A stretch of 64,000 bases of DNA from Flavobacterium sp. Its GTDB lineage: Bacteria > Bacteroidota > Bacteroidia > Flavobacteriales > Flavobacteriaceae. Position 1 is the first letter of the stretch. Every line of letters begins with the position of its first letter. Shown piece after piece: positions 1 to 8,288 of this stretch. The notes beneath the pieces are model-generated. The model saw only the letters and a program-made list of their open reading frames with translations, was not told where the DNA came from and ran no database searches. The stretch spans positions 1,291,870 through 1,355,869 of the forward strand of contig NZ_CP136574.1 of assembly GCF_035195345.1 (NCBI RefSeq), given 5' to 3'. Both the position numbers and the translations under genes were made by a program.

Positions 1-22
1 CCGAATAATTAAAGCTTTACAA

Positions 23-1894
23 ATGAAGAAGAAGATTGAAATTTTAGCGCCTGCAAAAAATCTAACACAAGGAATTGCTGCCATAAACAGTGGTGCTGAT
101 GCGGTTTATATTGGTGCTCCTTTATATGGCGCAAGATCTAATGCAACCAATTCTGTGGAAGATATTGCTGAATTAGTTAAATACGCACACCTATATAACG
201 CTCAGGTTTTTGTTGTTATCAATACCATTCTATATGATAACGAATTAGAACCTTGTCGCCAATTGATTTGGAAATTGTATGATATTGGTGTAGACGCTTT
301 AATCATTCAAGACATGGCGATTATGGAAATGGAGTTGCCTCCTATCGTATTGCATGCTAGTACGCAAACCAATAATCGAGATGCAGATAAGATTAAATTC
401 TTAGCCGATGCCGGAATCAAACGTGTGGTCTTAGCGCGTGAATTGAACTTGCACCAAATCAAAGAAATCAGTGAAGCTTCTGATGTAGAATTAGAATTTT
501 TCGTTACTGGTGCTTTATGTGTTTCGTTTAGTGGAAATTGTTATATGAGTGTTGCCAATGGTGAACGTTCTGCAAATCGAGGTTCTTGCGCACAAAATTG
601 TCGTTTACCCTATAATTTAATTGACGGAAATGGCGACACTTTAATCAAAAATAGTCACTTGCTTTCGATTAAAGATTTTGATGTTTCTAATCAAATTCCA
701 AATTTAGTAGAAGCAGGAATTGTTTCTTTCAAAATTGAAGGTCGCTTGAAAGACATCGTATATGTAAAAAATAACGTTTCCTATTTACGTCAGAAATTAG
801 ATGCTTTCTTAAACGAAAATAGCGATAAATACACCAAAGCTTCTTCTGGAAAATGCACGTATTTATTTGATTCTTCATTAGATAGAACCTTCAATCGTGG
901 CTATACCGATTATTTTGTAAACGAAAGACATCAATCAATCGGTTCTTGGGAAAGTCCAAAATCAAAAGGTCAATACATTGGAAAATTAATTAAAACCGTT
1001 GGAAATTCATACGAAATTGAAAATGGCGAATTATTAAATAATGGTGATGGATTGTGTTTCATCAACGAAAACAACGAAGCCGAAGGAATTTACGTCAACC
1101 GTGCTGAAAACGGAATCGTTTATCCAAATGTGTTGAAAGAAATCAAAGAAGGTACTTTTATTTACAGAAATAACGATGCCGCTTTCATTAAATTGGTAGA
1201 ACGTGAAGACAGTGCCGTTCGAAAAATCAGCACAACTTTACTATTAAAAGAAAACGAAACTGGTTTTGAATTAATCGCAACTGATGAAGACGGAAATGTA
1301 AGCGTTGTAAATTTGGTTCACCCAAAAGAGCCAACAAAAAACAACGAATCTTTAGCAGAAAACTTCAAAATCAATTTAGCTAAAACAGGATTTACTCCTT
1401 ATACAGCTGATGAAATTACGATTGAATTTTCTGGAAATTGGTTTTTACCTATTTCAAAAATCAATGAAATGCGAAGAACGGTTTACGAACAATTATCGGA
1501 AATTCGTTTGAAAAATTATGTGCGCAAAGAACACCAATTGGTAAAAACATCGCACCCTTATCCAGAAACGAAATTGGATTTCATGTATAATGTGGCTAAT
1601 AAAACTGCTCGTAAATTTTACGAACGTCATGGTGTAACCGAAATTGAAAAAGCGTTTGAATTGCAATGGGATCCTGGAAAATCGCGAGTAATGACAACTA
1701 AATATTGCATCAAATATGAATTAGAACGTTGTCCAAAATACCATCGTGAAAACATGGACAAAAAAGTAAAAGAACCTTTGGTTTTGAAACAAGGCGAATT
1801 GGAATACAAACTAAAATTCAATTGCAAACCTTGTGAAATGGAAATTTGGGAAAAAGATGCCGAATTTGAAATTGAAGAAGATCATTTTCATTAA
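23..1894 (+). CDS. U32 family peptidase-like protein (RlhA/TrhP type)
   Basis: The protein has 623 residues and belongs to the U32 'peptidase' family. Characterised bacterial members work in RNA hydroxylation (RlhA on 23S rRNA, TrhP on tRNA uridine-34) rather than in proteolysis. The N-terminal half begins with the usual ILAPAKN segment. The family signature EFFVTGALCVSFSGNCYMS is at about residues 158-176. Cysteines at about 166, 173, 189 and 193 match the conserved cysteine set of the family. A roughly 300-residue C-terminal extension resembles that of long U32 proteins and carries further Cys residues near its end. There is no signal peptide, so it is cytoplasmic. It stands alone, with a bidirectional terminator directly after the stop. 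Which RNA it acts on cannot be read from the sequence. Confidence 0.9.
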   Translation: MKKKIEILAPAKNLTQGIAAINSGADAVYIGAPLYGARSNATNSVEDIAELVKYAHLYNAQVFVVINTILYDNELEPCRQLIWKLYDIGVDALIIQDMAIMEMELPPIVLHASTQTNNRDADKIKFLADAGIKRVVLARELNLHQIKEISEASDVELEFFVTGALCVSFSGNCYMSVANGERSANRGSCAQNCRLPYNLIDGNGDTLIKNSHLLSIKDFDVSNQIPNLVEAGIVSFKIEGRLKDIVYVKNNVSYLRQKLDAFLNENSDKYTKASSGKCTYLFDSSLDRTFNRGYTDYFVNERHQSIGSWESPKSKGQYIGKLIKTVGNSYEIENGELLNNGDGLCFINENNEAEGIYVNRAENGIVYPNVLKEIKEGTFIYRNNDAAFIKLVEREDSAVRKISTTLLLKENETGFELIATDEDGNVSVVNLVHPKEPTKNNESLAENFKINLAKTGFTPYTADEITIEFSGNWFLPISKINEMRRTVYEQLSEIRLKNYVRKEHQLVKTSHPYPETKLDFMYNVANKTARKFYERHGVTEIEKAFELQWDPGKSRVMTTKYCIKYELERCPKYHRENMDKKVKEPLVLKQGELEYKLKFNCKPCEMEIWEKDAEFEIEEDHFH

Positions 1895-1895
1895 C

Positions 1896-1935
1896 AAACA
1901 AACCGATGCTTTATTGAAAAGACATCGGTTTGTTT
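1896..1935. terminator. Bidirectional intrinsic terminator
   Basis: A perfect 13-bp inverted repeat, AAACAAACCGATG with CATCGGTTTGTTT, surrounds a 14-nt loop. It lies between the convergent U32 and acetyltransferase genes and overlaps the acetyltransferase stop codon. Confidence 0.8.
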
Positions 1936-2491
1936 ATTCCTTTAATTTTTTAATCACTCTGACTGGATTTCCAACAGCAAGAGAATTTTTTGGAATATCT
2001 TTGGTAACGACAGAACCCGCACCAATTGTACAACCATTTCCAATTGTGACACCTGGGCAAATTACAGTGTTTCCTCCTATCCAACAATCATTTCCTATTG
2101 ACACTGGTTTCGCAAATTCTACCGTTTGCCGTTCAACAGCATTTGTAGGATGGGTTGCTGTATAAATATGGACACCCGGACCAATAAAAACATTACTACC
2201 GATAGTTACTTTTGCTGCATCTAAAACTACACAATTCACATTAAAATAAACCTTTTCTCCTAAATGAATATTGTAGCCATAATCGCAATGAAATGGAGGT
2301 TCGATGTATATTCTTTTATGCGCATTTGGTAATAATTCTCTAAGAATAGCACGGGCGTTTCCGTTCATCAAATATTCAACAACATTTAATTTATGCAGCA
2401 ATTTTTTTACTCTATTTCTATCTAAAGTCAGCTCTTTATCATTGGAAAAATAATTTTCTCCCGACAGCATTTTTTCTTTTTCGGTTTTCAT
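1934..2491 (-). CDS. Hexapeptide-repeat sugar O-acetyltransferase (maltose O-acetyltransferase family)
   Basis: A left-handed beta-helix acetyltransferase of 185 residues, the normal length of the Maa/NodL/LacA family, which transfers acetyl from acetyl-CoA to sugar hydroxyls in the cytoplasm. The start at 2491 (MKTEKEKML) matches the family's usual N-terminus; a longer reading to 2536 adds 15 unlikely residues. Visible features are the N-terminal Mac domain, the phrase IGPGVHIYTATHP with the catalytic-type His, many hexapeptide turns such as IGNDCWIGGNTVI, and the ending VGNPVRVIKKL. The sugar substrate is unknown. The DNA upstream of this gene and its first codons were duplicated about 1.1 kb away, before the next gene. 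Confidence 0.92.
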   Translation of the reverse strand: MKTEKEKMLSGENYFSNDKELTLDRNRVKKLLHKLNVVEYLMNGNARAILRELLPNAHKRIYIEPPFHCDYGYNIHLGEKVYFNVNCVVLDAAKVTIGSNVFIGPGVHIYTATHPTNAVERQTVEFAKPVSIGNDCWIGGNTVICPGVTIGNGCTIGAGSVVTKDIPKNSLAVGNPVRVIKKLKE

Positions 2492-2816
2492 ATTTAGAGA
2501 TTTTTTTATCATTTTTTCTATCACTGATAAATGCAATAAATAATTGTAAAAAACAAGTGTTATTGTTCATCCGTTTAGTGAGATTATAAACTTCATATAC
2601 TTACATTATCAAATATGAAAAAAACTCTCCCGAAAAAACGAGAAATTAAATTTACAACAAAATTACCCCCTACAAAGTATCATTATATAAATTTTAATTG
2701 AGTATCCTAAAAATATAGTTCTTCTTGTAACTATTTAGTGCAAATCAATATCGACCAAATTTTTATAAATTTTAAAAAACAAAGCTTTATTCAAAATTAT
2801 TAACAACTCTATATTT
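2469..2816. repeat. Diverged direct repeat, copy A (acetyltransferase 5' end and leader)
   Basis: About 348 bp that align along their length, with small indels, to 3573-3926. Shared landmarks in order include the first codons (cggttttcat), ataattgtaaaaaa, gttattgt, gtttagt, gtaac.atttagtgcaaat, caaatttttа-type AT runs and aactctatattt. I estimated the likeness by eye. The block covers the first codons of the acetyltransferase gene and its upstream region, so it presumably carries its promoter. Confidence 0.8.
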
Positions 2817-2850
2817 CTACACATAGAAACCTTTATTTTTAATAGTTCGT

Positions 2851-2970
2851 ATAGCGGCTTTAAGAAATTGTGATTTTACAAACCCCAAAAAATCTTTTAA
2901 ATATCACAAATAAAAAACACAACACAAACTTAAATTAAGTTCAAAAATGTTCATTTCTTATAACCGCTAT
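2851..2970. repeat. Small element with inverted ends (MITE-like or hairpin)
   Basis: ATAGCGG-ctt-TAAGAAAT at 2851-2868 is the inverse of ATTTCTTA-taa-CCGCTAT at 2953-2970, giving two perfect arms of 7 and 8 bp with matched 3-nt gaps. The 84 nt between them are AT-rich and non-coding. It lies 16 nt beyond the stop of the next minus-strand gene. It could be a miniature mobile element or an extended hairpin. Part of it (TTAAATTAAGTTCA, 2930-2943) recurs at 5791-5804. Confidence 0.5.
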
Positions 2971-2986
2971 TGTGCAATTGTATTTT

Positions 2987-3595
2987 TTATTTTAAATAAT
3001 CTATTAATTTTGGTTCTTTATTTTTCTTTTCAAATTCTTTTTCAAACTCGTTTATTTTGCTTTTTCTAAATTTTTCATTTCTAAAATTATATTTAAAAGA
3101 TGTTACTATTCTATCACTAATGAAAAATGATAAAAAAATAGTTACTGCAATTATTGTTGCATAAGCTAATAATAATTTGAAAATTCCATCTTGATAAAAA
3201 ATCGTGTAAACATAATATATAGTATAAAAGAAAATAAGACCAGCAATCATGAAATAAAAAACATACAATTTGTATTTAGGTAAATCATCCCATTCTTTTA
3301 GCAGATAATAATTTTTTTTTTTTGTCCATATATCTAAATCTTTACGAAATAAAATTTCTTTGATTCTTTGATTTTCAAGAATTTCAATTAATTTACTTAA
3401 AATTCTATTCTGTTTTTCAATTTTGTTTTTTTGTGTTAACAATAAGTTAGCATCACTATTTGCATTTTGTAATTTCTTTATTGAAGTTTTAACATTTTTT
3501 TTTAAATCTTCTTTGTCGAATTTAAGTTTGTCAATTTCTTTAGAAATTTCAGTTTTGGTAAAATTCTCCAAATTTTTGCCTTTTTCGGTTTTCAT
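2987..3595 (-). CDS. Hypothetical coiled-coil protein with two membrane helices
   Basis: 202 residues, not recognised. Residues about 5-85 are rich in Lys/Glu/Leu with heptad spacing and predict a coiled coil. Two hydrophobic segments at about 108-130 and 137-160 should cross the inner membrane as a hairpin, followed by a basic 40-residue cytoplasmic tail. The first nine residues (MKTEKGKNL) almost match those of the neighbouring acetyltransferase (MKTEKEKML), and the upstream DNA is a diverged copy of that gene's leader. The 5' end therefore seems to have been taken over from the acetyltransferase by duplication. AT content is higher than in the housekeeping genes. Function unknown. Confidence 0.7.
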   Translation of the reverse strand: MKTEKGKNLENFTKTEISKEIDKLKFDKEDLKKNVKTSIKKLQNANSDANLLLTQKNKIEKQNRILSKLIEILENQRIKEILFRKDLDIWTKKKNYYLLKEWDDLPKYKLYVFYFMIAGLIFFYTIYYVYTIFYQDGIFKLLLAYATIIAVTIFLSFFISDRIVTSFKYNFRNEKFRKSKINEFEKEFEKKNKEPKLIDYLK

Positions 3596-3926
3596 ATTAA
3601 AAGAATTAAATTGCCATCATTTTTTCTATTACTGTTAAATCTCAAAAAATAATTGTAAAAAATTACTGTTATTGTACATCTGTTTAGTAAATTTTACAAA
3701 CTTTAATTATCAACTATGAGAAAAATTCTCACTAAACGAGAACTTGAACTTTAATTTTCAACAAAATTCACACCCATATAAAACATCATTGTATAAATTT
3801 TAAACTGAATGCTATAAATAAAGTTCTTCGTGTAACCATTTAGTGCAAATAAAAATCAATCAAATTTTTACAAATAAAAAACAAAACACATAGGCCTTAC
3901 TCAAAGTTATTAGTAACTCTATATTT
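3573..3926. repeat. Diverged direct repeat, copy B (leader of the coiled-coil gene)
   Basis: Second copy of the 2469-2816 block, in the same orientation, about 1.1 kb away. It starts inside the first codons of the 202-residue gene and runs upstream of it. The two copies differ by scattered substitutions and indels, so the duplication is not recent. Confidence 0.8.
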
Positions 3927-3974
3927 TTTTCATATGATTGTCTATTAAGTGCTGGCCTTTTCGTTTTCTAGTTT

Positions 3975-5015
3975 TTAATAGAATTCTTCTTTTAACAATA
4001 TTAATTTAAAACAGTTGTCAGAAAATTTAAAACCGTCTTGATCATAATCGGTGTCAGAAATACGTTTAAAATCAAAATCACCTCTATTTAATTTTGATAA
4101 TGTATGAATAATCCCGAGTCCCATTCCTGTTCCTTTTTCATACATTTTTTTTGCTTGCTCACTTCTTTCACCATTAACTTTCCCGTTTTTTAAAATTTCA
4201 TCTGTCAAGTATAGGCTTCGCATTTGAAATTTAATTTCTACAAATTCATTTCGAATTTGAGATGTACTAATTGATATATTTGTTTTAGGCATTATATAAC
4301 GTAATGCGTTAGTAAAAAGATGTGTTAATACAGTTTGAACAGTATTGTAATTTACATATACTGATAAATCAGTAGCTGAAATATTTACAAAAACACCTTT
4401 GCTATTAAAATCCGTTTCAAACTGATAAAATGACATTACAAGAAGTGAGTGAACTCTTTTATAACCAAATTCATTTTTTTTGATAACTATATTGGGTTTC
4501 AGATAGTCAATTACATTGTAGTCATTACTAATTTGTGTTGAAATTTTTAATATTGAAAGAACCTCTCTAGCAAACCCTCTAGTATTTCTATTAATTAAGT
4601 TTTCAATATATACTACTTTATCTTTAGATTCAGACAAGGTTTCTTCTTTTAAATAACTTAAAATTTTTGAAGTTATTTGAGCATTTAAATTTTTCGTATT
4701 ATGTATTGATGCTTTGACCATTTCTTCATAATTATCATGTCGCGAATCAATAATTGGATTTGCCATTAAAAACATATCGATAGTATGTTTTGCGTAAAAA
4801 TTTGCTTCTTTCCGAACTTTAATTCCATCAAAGCAAATAGCAAAAAAGTGCCCAGATTTTTGATCGTTTTTTACAATAAAATATCTGTCTTTCCCGCAAC
4901 TACAAGCATCTCCAATAGTAATTTTTCTTGAACTAATACAATCATGCTTATCATCAATATTTGAATATTTAAATATTAAATTATTTGTTTTTGAATCGTA
5001 ACAATAAAATATCAT
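3975..5015 (-). CDS. Histidine kinase-like ATPase protein paired with a receiver protein
   Basis: 346 residues from the ATG at 5015, which overlaps the TGA stop of the receiver gene as ATGA; an upstream ATG at 5051 would give 12 more residues and a long overlap. There are no membrane segments. An N-terminal region of about 95 residues has Cys38 and Cys40 and no domain I can name. Next comes a dimerisation-type segment with SIHNTKNLNA (His105, possible phospho-acceptor) and a C-terminal GHKL ATPase fold: N-box LFTNALRY (Asn236) and G-box GTGMGLGI (295-302). The likely role is a soluble sensor kinase, or a phosphatase, for the upstream receiver. The signal and output are unknown. The coupling indicates a two-gene operon. 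Confidence 0.75.
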   Translation of the reverse strand: MIFYCYDSKTNNLIFKYSNIDDKHDCISSRKITIGDACSCGKDRYFIVKNDQKSGHFFAICFDGIKVRKEANFYAKHTIDMFLMANPIIDSRHDNYEEMVKASIHNTKNLNAQITSKILSYLKEETLSESKDKVVYIENLINRNTRGFAREVLSILKISTQISNDYNVIDYLKPNIVIKKNEFGYKRVHSLLVMSFYQFETDFNSKGVFVNISATDLSVYVNYNTVQTVLTHLFTNALRYIMPKTNISISTSQIRNEFVEIKFQMRSLYLTDEILKNGKVNGERSEQAKKMYEKGTGMGLGIIHTLSKLNRGDFDFKRISDTDYDQDGFKFSDNCFKLILLKEEFY

Positions 5016-5650
5016 GATACAAAATGTATTAATAGTGTTTTTATTCCACAAGCTACTTTCATGCCTGCCGCTGTAATTTTTAATATCTTTTCCACGTCTA
5101 TTTCATTTCCATCTATTGCAGTTTTCATTTTTATACTAAATTCTTCTAAAGTAATTTCTATACCAAAATCTGATTTGTATTTAAAATAAATTTCTTTAAT
5201 TAAAGAATCCCAATCAAAAAGCTTGTATGAAAGTTCTTCTATAGCACTATCAAAAGGATGTGTTTGACCATCTTTATAAACTTTTTTGTCAACCAAATCA
5301 ATTGCGTTGTCAAATATATCATGAGAACTTACAGAAGAACAAAGAATAATTCTCTTTTCAGGATATTTATCTTTAATATTTCTTACTAGTCCTAACCCTT
5401 CTTCTTTAATGTTTAATTTTTTACCAACTCCTTTAATGTCAACACATACAATGTGAGCGTCTTTTAAATCAGTGTTTGTATATTTATCAAGATCTTCAAT
5501 ATATTTTATATGCCAACCCTCGATTTTTAAAGATTCCACCAAACTTGTTTCTTCATCATCAATCATTAAGATTCTAGTTTTATCTTTTAATTCAGGCAAT
5601 GATTTTTTTAAAAACTTTTTATTTTGTTTTTTTTTAAACGGATTCCACAT
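5012..5650 (-). CDS. Response-regulator receiver protein without a DNA-binding domain
   Basis: 212 residues. After a basic N-terminus of about 25 residues comes a receiver (REC) fold: acidic pair in MIDDEE (31-33), likely phospho-acceptor Asp71 in VCVDIKG, Ser of the LCSSVS strand (about 104-106) and the conserved Lys in VDKKVYKDG (122-123). Residues about 140-212 form an uncharacterised alpha-helical tail with no recognisable HTH or enzyme motif, so output is probably by protein contact. It is the first gene of the operon with the HATPase gene, which it overlaps by 4 nt (ATGA). Confidence 0.75.
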   Translation of the reverse strand: MWNPFKKKQNKKFLKKSLPELKDKTRILMIDDEETSLVESLKIEGWHIKYIEDLDKYTNTDLKDAHIVCVDIKGVGKKLNIKEEGLGLVRNIKDKYPEKRIILCSSVSSHDIFDNAIDLVDKKVYKDGQTHPFDSAIEELSYKLFDWDSLIKEIYFKYKSDFGIEITLEEFSIKMKTAIDGNEIDVEKILKITAAGMKVACGIKTLLIHFVS

Positions 5651-5847
5651 ATTATTTTAATATTATTTTTATTAAATTCTTAATCTCTCCCTTTTTGTGA
5701 GGCTTGCAGCTAAAGTTATGCAACTTGCTATGGGCGGATTAAAGAAGTCTGAACTTTCGATTTAACTGATTTACAAGTACAAAACTGATTTTAAATTAAG
5801 TTCATAGCCCCATTTTGCCAACGATGGTTTCAGGTTACTTTTTCTTT
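5651..5847. other. Intergenic segment of repeat-like character
   Basis: 197 bp between the receiver gene and the broken DUF4352-like gene, with no plausible coding frame. From about 5695 to 5835 it is more GC-rich and patterned than its AT-rich surroundings (gctatgggcgg ... catagcccca ... gccaacgatgg). From memory it resembles dispersed intergenic sequence found between accessory genes in Bacteroidota, but I could not search. It shares TTAAATTAAGTTCA with the element at 2851-2970. Confidence 0.35.
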
Positions 5848-6399
5848 TTATTTCAATGTACCTAACAAAATTATTTCGTCAACATCAGAACGTATAGGTT
5901 GCCAATAAACATCTCCCTGTTTTACTTCCGCTGTAATTTTATAAACTAAATTTGTGGTTTTAGATGTTAAGGGATATATTTTATAAAGCAATAGCCCATA
6001 ATCTTCAGTCATTATAGTTTCAGATTTGTCAAATTCATAGTCCTTCCCTTAGTAATTAATCAAAACAGAACCATTCAAGAACATTCGGCTTTCACTATCA
6101 GTATTTTTAAATGTTGCATTTATGATTAAATATAAATTTCCATTTTCAGGTTTTAAGTCTGAAAATTCATTTCTTGTACTTATACGGTCCAGTAATTCCG
6201 CTTTATTAACAGTTATGTCAAAATAATATGCTTTTAAAACTTCTCCAATTTTTACTCCTATTGGTGCTTCAGTGGTTTGTTCAGTTGAACTCGTTGAATT
6301 GTTTTCTTCTTTTCCTTTTTTGTCTTTACCAGCATTAGATATTATTCCGATTACTACTAGAACTCCAAATCCAATTAGATTTTTTTTCCCAAGGCTCAT
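5848..6399 (-). pseudogene. DUF4352-like membrane-anchored protein gene with in-frame TAA
   Basis: Reading from 6399, 116 codons end at a TAA (6049-6051). The same frame then stays open for 66 more codons to a second TAA at 5848. The downstream part (GKDYEFDKSETIMTEDYG onward, ending IILLGTLK) reads as ordinary protein and completes a telokin-like DUF4352-type beta-sandwich. The intact product would have about 183 residues: a hydrophobic N-terminal helix (about 8-24), a Ser/Thr/Glu-rich linker (25-45), then the extracytoplasmic domain. A single change in a Lys codon (AAA to TAA) would explain the break. The function of the family in this context is unknown. Confidence 0.75.
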
Positions 6400-6890
6400 T
6401 TTGTTTTTTGGCGCTTGATTTTTTTCATTTTTAACCCTTAATTATTTATAAAAGTACTGTGTGGCATTATTGTCGATTAAATTAATTTTGGTTTTAATGC
6501 TATTTAGTCAGCAATAAATTATTTTTATGGTTTTCAATATTTTAAAGAATTTTTTTCTTATTTAACTTTTAGTCGCTTAAAAATTATGCTTAACTAAATA
6601 TTTCGCCTAATAATATGTCTGAAAATTTATTTCTAATTTCTTTAAGACAACTATTTTACTTTTGAATCATTACTATTAATAGTTTTATTATCGTTAGCAA
6701 AAAATGTTAGAAACGTTAAAAAATAAAATTAAGATTTTTGTTTTCTTTATAAATATTAGACAACTATCTTTTTGGGTATATGTTCAGCTTCTTTTCCTTG
6801 TTGAAGTAATCATTTCAATTAAGAACAGCCACCCTTGAATAATATTATTAGTTATTTCTAAACGTTAACTTATGTAAAATCACTGTCAAC
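6400..6890. other. AT-rich non-coding stretch
   Basis: About 490 bp with no credible gene on either strand, no strong hairpin and no tRNA. It should hold the promoter of the DUF4352-like gene near 6400-6450, but I could not place convincing elements. Confidence 0.5.
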
Positions 6891-7643
6891 TTATAAATTT
6901 ATCTGTTTTAACGCTGAAAAATCACGTAAAAACTTATAGCTAACTTTTTCTATTATTTCAATTTTATCTATAACTTTATTCACATATTCAATACCAATCG
7001 TTACATCACCATGAGCAATTTGATTTCGTATTATATTATGTTCTTTAACCCAATTTTCATTTCCTCTAATTAAAGGCCATTCCGAACATTGTCCCCAAAC
7101 TTGTCTAAAGCAATCCCATATTCTATTTATTACATTCGCTCGAGTTTGTTCGTTATCATTGAAATATGTGTTAGAAATAATTAGTATTGAATTCCAAAAT
7201 GAAAGAAATTTGTCAAATAAATTATCAGAATTCATTCCTTTTCTATACCAACTATAAGCACACAACATCTTATTGTTTTGTACATGAAGATTTAATTCTA
7301 TTGCTAGTTGAAACGCCCGTTGTATTTCTTCAAAATTTACAATTGTTTTGATATTATAAATTGAGTTTCGGTTTTCAAATAAGCTAATTTCTAATTTACA
7401 ATTTGTCATTACAGCCAAAACATCCAGAATATTTCCTATATATACCGCTGCAACTTTTTGGGCGCTATTAATATTTTCGGCAGAAACAACTGAATAAATT
7501 ATATTTGATTCATAAGAAGTTTGAATGTTAATTTCATTATTAAAAACTCTTCCTACATTTAATTCAATTGTTCCTTGAAAATTTAAATTGTTTTCAAATC
7601 TTATTGGACCAACTATGTAAAATTGTACTTCAAAAATTTTCAT
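6891..7643 (-). CDS. Hypothetical protein with a HEPN-type RNxxxH motif
   Basis: 250 residues, no signal peptide. The C-terminal half is helical and contains IIRNQIAHGD, where Arg206-Asn207 and His211 form the Rx4H pattern of HEPN domains. The segment before it (DKFLSFWNSILIIS, then RIWDCFRQVWG) resembles Apea/MauJ-like HEPN proteins. HEPN domains are often RNases in toxin and phage-defence systems, though many are inactive nucleotide or protein-binding versions. The N-terminal 120 residues look like an alpha/beta sensing domain with no match I know. It is a single gene in the accessory island; no antitoxin-like neighbour is visible. Confidence 0.65.
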   Translation of the reverse strand: MKIFEVQFYIVGPIRFENNLNFQGTIELNVGRVFNNEINIQTSYESNIIYSVVSAENINSAQKVAAVYIGNILDVLAVMTNCKLEISLFENRNSIYNIKTIVNFEEIQRAFQLAIELNLHVQNNKMLCAYSWYRKGMNSDNLFDKFLSFWNSILIISNTYFNDNEQTRANVINRIWDCFRQVWGQCSEWPLIRGNENWVKEHNIIRNQIAHGDVTIGIEYVNKVIDKIEIIEKVSYKFLRDFSALKQINL

Positions 7644-7781
7644 AAAGTATTTTTATTTTAAAGTTAAATCCATATGATGTATAATGAAATTTTGTCAGTT
7701 ATATCATTCATAATTATTTTTTTTTATTTTATTCAAAATGTATATCATCCAAATTCATGATAAAATAACTATATTTTTAAA

Positions 7782-8003
7782 TCATTTTTCCGTTTTTACT
7801 TTATTTGAAAATTGTTGCAATGATATCCTAAATCCAATAAAAATTGCAATAAAAATCATATAAATAATATGATAATCTATTGGAGCATCAATAGGATTTT
7901 CATCCAATGGTTCTCCAAAATCACCAGGAGAAAATTCTTGGGAATAAGCAAATAAATTAAAAAAACAAAAAAACAAAATATATTCTATTCTATTATTTTT
8001 CAT
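7782..8003 (-). CDS. Small secreted or membrane protein
   Basis: 73 residues. An N-terminal signal sequence (IEYILFFCFFNLFAYS, cut before QE) is followed by an acidic proline-containing stretch (DENPIDAPID) and one C-terminal transmembrane helix (about 46-60) with a basic tail. Short proteins of this layout, with an 'APID' motif before the helix, are common in Flavobacteriia and often sit near T9SS cargo. No function is known. The start at 8003 gives a clean signal peptide. Confidence 0.65.
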   Translation of the reverse strand: MKNNRIEYILFFCFFNLFAYSQEFSPGDFGEPLDENPIDAPIDYHIIYMIFIAIFIGFRISLQQFSNKVKTEK

Positions 8004-8288
8004 AGTGTAAGTAGTTTAAAAAAAGTTAATTACGTTTATTCACTTAAAAAAAACTAAGAATAACTTTTTATGAATAAATAGTTTACAAAATTTATAATAA
8101 AAATAACCCTATGAAATACATATAAATATGTAATTTTGCTTATTTAATATTGCAAACTATTAAATAATTTAACATAAAAAATAGTACAAAAATAACTCTA
8201 TTAATGAATTACAAATAAATCAAAAAATATTCCCCCTTAATTTATTTATCAAATTAAATAATATAATAAAAATATTATAAGTTTAAAA
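8004..8288. other. Non-coding spacer with recurring AT motif
   Basis: 285 bp without a gene, between the FG-GAP T9SS gene and the small membrane protein gene. Apart from the motif at 8121-8137 I see only AT-rich sequence. Confidence 0.5.
8121..8137 (+). promoter_or_regulatory. Recurring motif TATAAATATGTAATTTT
   Basis: Identical over 17 nt to 18000-18016 and nearly identical to the pair at 21257-21292. Here it lies 118 bp upstream of the small membrane protein gene and inside a near-palindrome (ACATATAAATATGT). It is a candidate operator. AT-rich chance similarity cannot be excluded for any single copy. Confidence 0.4.

Noticed and set aside
1833..2165. 110-codon open frame on the plus strand
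   Set aside because: It overlaps the end of the U32 gene and runs antisense to the acetyltransferase; composition is that of a reverse-frame shadow.
3975..5650. Detocs-type anti-phage two-component system
   Set aside because: The kinase lacks TPR repeats as far as I can see and no receiver-linked effector gene (such as a nucleosidase) is next to the pair, so the name is not justified.
5651..5847. Integron attC site
   Set aside because: No paired R/L core sites could be drawn and there is no integrase in the window; only a general repeat-like character remains.
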